From positions 930,001-994,000 of the forward strand of contig NZ_CP051230.1 in NCBI RefSeq assembly GCF_017792385.1: a stretch of DNA of 64,000 nt, read 5' to 3'. Both the position numbers and the translations under genes were made by a program. The stretch comes from Hyphomonas sp. GTDB taxonomy: Bacteria > Pseudomonadota > Alphaproteobacteria > Caulobacterales > Hyphomonadaceae. Shown piece by piece: positions 61,069 through 64,000 of the stretch. The notes under the pieces were generated by a model. It saw only the letters and a list, made by a program, of their open reading frames with translations, was not told the DNA's origin and searched no databases. Positions within the stretch are counted from its first letter, which is position 1; each line of letters opens with the position of its first letter.

Positions 61069-61568
61069 GCTGCGCCCCGTTTCACATCCAGCGGCAAATG
61101 ATGCGCGGTGCAGATCGCGCAGGCGAGGGCATCGGCCGAGTCCGTTTTCATCTGCCCGGCCCGGGGCAGGAGGCGCTTGACCATGAAGGCGACCTGGTCC
61201 TTGTCGGCCGTGCCGGTGCCGACAATGGCAAGCTTGATCTTGCGCGGCGCGAATTCGGCGACCGGAATGCCCGCCATGGCCAGTGCCGCCATGGCTGCGC
61301 CGCGCGCCTGGCCGAGCTTCAGCGCCGAGCGCGGATTGGCATTGACCAGGGTTTCCTCCACGCCCGATGCATGGGGACCATAATGCCGGGCCAGTTCGCC
61401 GACCGCCTCGAAGATTCCGCCCAGACGGTCCGACATCGCCAGGGCCGGATCGACCGAGATCACGCCATGTGCGATGTGCGCCAGCCGGGCGCCGGTCTGT
61501 TCAATCACGCCCCAGCCCGTATGGCGCAGGCCGGGATCGATGCCGAGAATGCGAATCGTGGTGCTCAT
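61065..61568 (-). CDS. ruvC: Holliday junction resolvase RuvC
   Basis: A 167-residue RNase-H-fold nuclease. The catalytic acidic residues are in RILGIDPGLRHTGWGV (Asp11 here), SGVEETLVN (two Glu), and the C-terminal KTDSADALACAIC (Asp). It cuts junctions brought by RuvAB. I place the start at ATG 61568; an upstream ATG at 61577 would add three residues. Confidence 0.96.
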   Translation of the reverse strand: MSTTIRILGIDPGLRHTGWGVIEQTGARLAHIAHGVISVDPALAMSDRLGGIFEAVGELARHYGPHASGVEETLVNANPRSALKLGQARGAAMAALAMAGIPVAEFAPRKIKLAIVGTGTADKDQVAFMVKRLLPRAGQMKTDSADALACAICTAHHLPLDVKRGAA

Positions 61569-61649
61569 CCCCGTCATCCTATCAAGGCACGGGGTTAATG
61601 ACACCTTGCATTTTCTCGATTTGTTCACACCGGCTGCAGCCGCTTTCTC

Positions 61650-62288
61650 CTATTCTGTTTCGCGCGGCACCAGCACGGAGTCGATGACATGCACGACGCC
61701 ATTGCCGCCGTCGATATCGGTTTCCATCAGGCTGGCCTGATTGATCATCAGATCACCGCCGCCCATGTCCCGCAGCGACAGGTCCAGCCCGTTCAGGCTG
61801 GCGACGGGCGTGCCGTCCTCGGCCGGAGGCACATTTGCCGCCCGCAGCTCGCCCTCGACAATATGGTATTCCAGCATGCGGACGAGACGGTCCGCCTTTT
61901 CGGGACGCAGATAGTCTTCCAGCTGGCCCTCCGGCAGGGCGTCGAACGCATCATTGGTCGGCGCAAACACGGTATAGGGGCCGCCCGTTGCCAGCGTCTC
62001 GTCCAGCGCGGCCGCCTCGATGGCGCCATACAGGGTGGACAGGCGCGGATCGGCCGCAATCGTGTCGAGGATATTGGGTCCGGACAGGACCATCGCGTCG
62101 CGGTCCATCGTTTCGGTAAAGACGTCCTCCTCCTCCGGTTCCGGCAGGGCCGGATCGGCAATGTCGATGTCGTCCGCATAGGGCTGGACCGGATCATCCG
62201 GCAGGGCCTGGGGTTGCGGGGACTCGCCCGAACAGGCGGTGGCCAGCATCAGTGCGGCGAGAGCAGGAACAAGCAGGGCGGGTTTCAT
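61650..62288 (-). CDS. Fasciclin-domain lipoprotein
   Basis: A 212-residue envelope protein. Lipobox MLATAC (Cys19), an acidic linker (DDPVQPYADDIDIADPALPE), and one FAS1 domain (about 70-210): NILDTIAADPRLSTLYGAIE, YTVFAPTNDAFDALPEG, MLEYHIVEGEL and GVVHVIDSVLVP. FAS1 domains mediate adhesion or matrix binding. It is the last gene before the right-hand large repeat. Confidence 0.88.
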   Translation of the reverse strand: MKPALLVPALAALMLATACSGESPQPQALPDDPVQPYADDIDIADPALPEPEEEDVFTETMDRDAMVLSGPNILDTIAADPRLSTLYGAIEAAALDETLATGGPYTVFAPTNDAFDALPEGQLEDYLRPEKADRLVRMLEYHIVEGELRAANVPPAEDGTPVASLNGLDLSLRDMGGGDLMINQASLMETDIDGGNGVVHVIDSVLVPRETE

Positions 62289-62436
62289 ATGCGGGGATCC
62301 TTTCCTCCGGCAGGCAATGGGCAGACAACGCGCGCGCCGTGATTTGGTTCAGTGGCGCATACCGGATTCCGCGCGCTCAATGCGGGTTTTCCATGGCAGG
62401 ACGCGGGCGGCCCATCGTCCAGTTCACCACCCCGCG

Positions 62437-62562
62437 CACGCCTTCGGCGCGGGTCTCTCCTCTCCCGCAAGCGGGAGAGGGATTTGTCCGGGCTCCGAGT
62501 TGCACCCCTCTCCCTTTGGGAGAGGAGGGGCCCATTGCGTCAGCAATGGGAGGTGAGGGTGT
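62437..62562. repeat. Dispersed repeat, CTCTCCCGCAAGCGGGAGAG type
   Basis: A GCGCACGCCTTCGGCGCG hairpin, then CTCTCCCGCAAGCGGGAGAG, a spacer, and CCCCTCTCCCTTTGGGAGAG with CCCATTGCGTCAGCAATGGG. All are short palindromes in one mosaic adjoining the right-hand large repeat. Confidence 0.7.
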
Positions 62563-62579
62563 TTCCTCCAGCACCCAAA

Positions 62580-63296
62580 GCCGGACTGGCGCTCGCCATC
62601 CGGGGATCCAACAACCGGCCCCAACAGAGCCATGGCGCGGCGGGCGCCGTGGCGCTCCGCCTGGAACTGAACAAGGCTACGGAATGGAGCGTTACCGCCC
62701 GCCGCGCCGGACAGGGGCTTCGGCGGGACACCCTCATGGGGGCCCATGGTCCCGGGTCTTCGTTACCGGCTGCGGAGGAAAAGCAATCGCACTGCGATTG
62801 CCCGGAGCAGGCCCAAGCGCAAGCGCAGGGCTCTGGACGAGGCCTGTCTCGGGAAATCGTGCCACTGGCACGATTTCTGTTCCTCGACAGCCCGACCTGC
62901 TTTCGCAGGCTCACCCTGGCCTGACCTGCCTAGGTGCGGACCGGACCGCTGCTCCGGCCCGCACCCTCCTGTCCCTGCCCTCCCGACCAGAACGGTACCT
63001 GATCCGGCTCCCGGAAGGGCAGATGACCATCATCGCATGAGGGGCTGTGCGCCGGATTCAGCTGGTCCGGAGATACCTGCGCAGGCAGGTATCCATCTCC
63101 CGCCATCGCCTGAAGCGCTTGAGGAGGAAGCAGGAGATGGGCCCCTGCCTTCGCAGGGGCCTGCGGGGGGAGAGCATGATCTCCATCCTCCAGCACCGTG
63201 TCCCCGGCGGATGCCGGGGTCTCCTGCCGTTAGAGCGCGGAGCCAGCCGAGGGAGGCTCCGGCGTACGCCGGAGATGCGGAGAAAGGGGACGATTG
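62580..63296 (-). repeat. Large inverted repeat, right arm (717 bp)
   Basis: The reverse-complement partner of 57503-58220; 58220 pairs with 62580 and 57503 with 63296. Differences are few, apart from a hairpin block at 62933-62965. That block (stems GGTGCGG/CCGCACC and CCGGA/TCCGG, loop CCGCTGC) replaces the different hairpin in the left arm, while the flanks (CCTGCCTA and the complement of GCAGGGACAGGA) are conserved. No transposase lies in or between the arms. Confidence 0.9.
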
Positions 63297-63404
63297 GGCC
63301 TGGCCCCCGCGATTGCGTGTGACGCACTTGCGGCGTCTTTCAGAGATGGGCCCCCAGACGCTGCGCGTCGGGGGTGACGCCAGGAGGAGAGCGCAAACCT
63401 TATC

Positions 63405-63502
63405 CCCATACAACATATCCCCGGCGGATGCCGGGGCCTCCTGCGGTAAGAGCGCGGAACCAGCCGCAGGAGACTCCGGCATCCGCCGGAGATGCGGAGA
63501 GA
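63405..63502. repeat. Further copy of the CCCCGGCATCCGCCGGGG repeat
   Basis: CCCCGGCGGATGCCGGGG, AGAGCGCGGAACCAGCCGC and CTCCGGCATCCGCCGGAG, oriented like the right arm of the large repeat but limited to its outer 100 bases. Confidence 0.75.
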
Positions 63503-63526
63503 GGAAGAGACGGGGAGAGGAGTAGC

Positions 63527-63560
63527 GTAGGGCGGGTTGCGCTCCGCTACCCCGCCCTAC
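63527..63560. repeat. Short palindrome GTAGGGCGGG...CCCGCCCTAC
   Basis: A 34-bp hairpin with arms GTAGGGCGGG and CCCGCCCTAC, the shortest version of the element at 54343-54432. It ends 42 bases before the stop of the oxygenase fragment. Confidence 0.8.
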
Positions 63561-63602
63561 AGAATCGCAAGGCGAACCCTCTTGAGCTGTCGACCAGCCT
63601 CC

Positions 63603-64000
63603 CTAACTCATCCACCTCAGCACGCGCGGTTCAATCGGGTTCGCGAACTCGCGCCCTTCTGTCCGGCAGTCCGTCCACTCACGTTTTAGGCGCTGGTACC
63701 ATTTGGCCTGGATGTCGATGTCGTCGATCCACATCATGGCTTTCTGGTGGGCCATGCCCTGGTTTTGCAGATCCACCATATCGCCATCCTGGCGGAGGAA
63801 TTTGCGCGCCATGGGTTTGGCGATGGGCACGGCGAGGTGGAGCAGCGGCGCGCCGGTCCACCAGGTGAACTGGGTGATCCGTGTACGTTTCGGGGCTTCC
63901 GGCGTCAGGCAGGTGAGCGTCAGGAGGCGCGCCTTGTCGTTGGAGATGATTTCCCAGCGATAGCCGGGCAGCTGGAACCGGATTTCGGTTTCCACATCAT
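63603..64000 (-). CDS. Rieske-type aromatic ring-hydroxylating oxygenase, C-terminal part
   Basis: A gene cut by the right edge of the window; only about 132 C-terminal residues are seen. WEIISNDKARLLTLTCLTPE, FLRQDGDMVDLQNQG, MMWIDDIDIQAKWYQRLKRE and ANPIEPRVLRWMS match the catalytic-domain end of VanA-like or related ring-hydroxylating oxygenase alpha subunits. The Rieske cluster and iron-binding His-Asp residues would lie outside. An internal GTG at 63995 is not the true start, as the frame is open to the edge. Confidence 0.75.
   Translation of the reverse strand, partial: DVETEIRFQLPGYRWEIISNDKARLLTLTCLTPEAPKRTRITQFTWWTGAPLLHLAVPIAKPMARKFLRQDGDMVDLQNQGMAHQKAMMWIDDIDIQAKWYQRLKREWTDCRTEGREFANPIEPRVLRWMS

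Noticed and set aside
57503..63296. A composite transposon with the large repeats as insertion sequences
   Set aside because: The arms carry no transposase frame, no recognisable terminal inverted repeats within each arm and no clear target-site duplication.
62746..63525. A 259-codon frame through the right arm of the large repeat
   Set aside because: It consists of palindromic repeat sequence, is Pro/Arg-rich, and is not kept in frame in the left arm because the hairpin block differs in length.
55674..63560. A CRISPR array
   Set aside because: Repeats are irregularly spaced, belong to different families and are palindromic throughout; there are no regular spacers and no cas genes.

Overview
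The window looks like chromosomal DNA of a high-GC, Gram-negative alphaproteobacterium, most plausibly of the Hyphomonadaceae/Maricaulales type (inference). Support comes from the alphaproteobacterial heat-shock promoter shape in front of dnaK, an ECF sigma factor paired with a ChrR-type anti-sigma factor, an IalB-family protein, a TPR-sulfotransferase beside a TonB-dependent receptor, and dense palindromic intergenic repeats. No phage genome, plasmid functions, transposase or CRISPR array was seen.

Layout. 1-10.1 kb is an iron-uptake region: a DUF4198 protein, an ApbE-DUF2271 fusion and a PepSY membrane protein face a TonB-dependent receptor-exbB-exbD-exbD-tonB operon. Two paralogous small cysteine-rich secreted proteins and a DUF6607 lipoprotein follow. 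Five 21-bp sites of one TGC/GCA palindromic pattern (probable Fur boxes) tie three of these transcription units together. 10.1-17.1 kb holds a second receptor, a TPR-sulfotransferase and a MarR regulator on the minus strand, with a divergent BCCT transporter. 17.1-27.1 kb carries tRNA-Arg(ACG), peptide-degrading enzymes (P1 peptidase, gamma-glutamyltransferase), tdk, hemW-rdgB, a small DUF2975/XRE/LRAT-like module, creA, a truncated globin and rph. 27.2-34.2 kb is fhs, hrcA-grpE and dnaK with an RpoH promoter and a strong terminator.

34-50.6 kb is mixed housekeeping and accessory content: quinone oxidoreductase, isoaspartyl peptidase, a SpoU methyltransferase, ECF sigma/anti-sigma pair, IalB and OmpA-like envelope proteins, rlmN, a flavin-dependent halogenase, PadR with its operator, a spermidine-synthase-like membrane protein, and an ArsR-SRPBCC pair. 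50.7-53.1 kb is a TPP riboswitch, an unrecognised 108-codon gene and thiC.

From 53 kb on the DNA becomes patchy: an AT-rich islet with one membrane protein, a broken second copy of slyX, many palindromic repeats, and a pair of about 718-bp inverted repeats (57503-58220 and 62580-63296) that bracket ruvC-ruvA-ruvB and neighbours. The two copies are nearly identical except for one short block, where each has a different sequence that still folds into a similar hairpin; this is the most unusual structure in the window. The 3' edge cuts a minus-strand gene resembling the C-terminal half of a Rieske-type ring-hydroxylating oxygenase.
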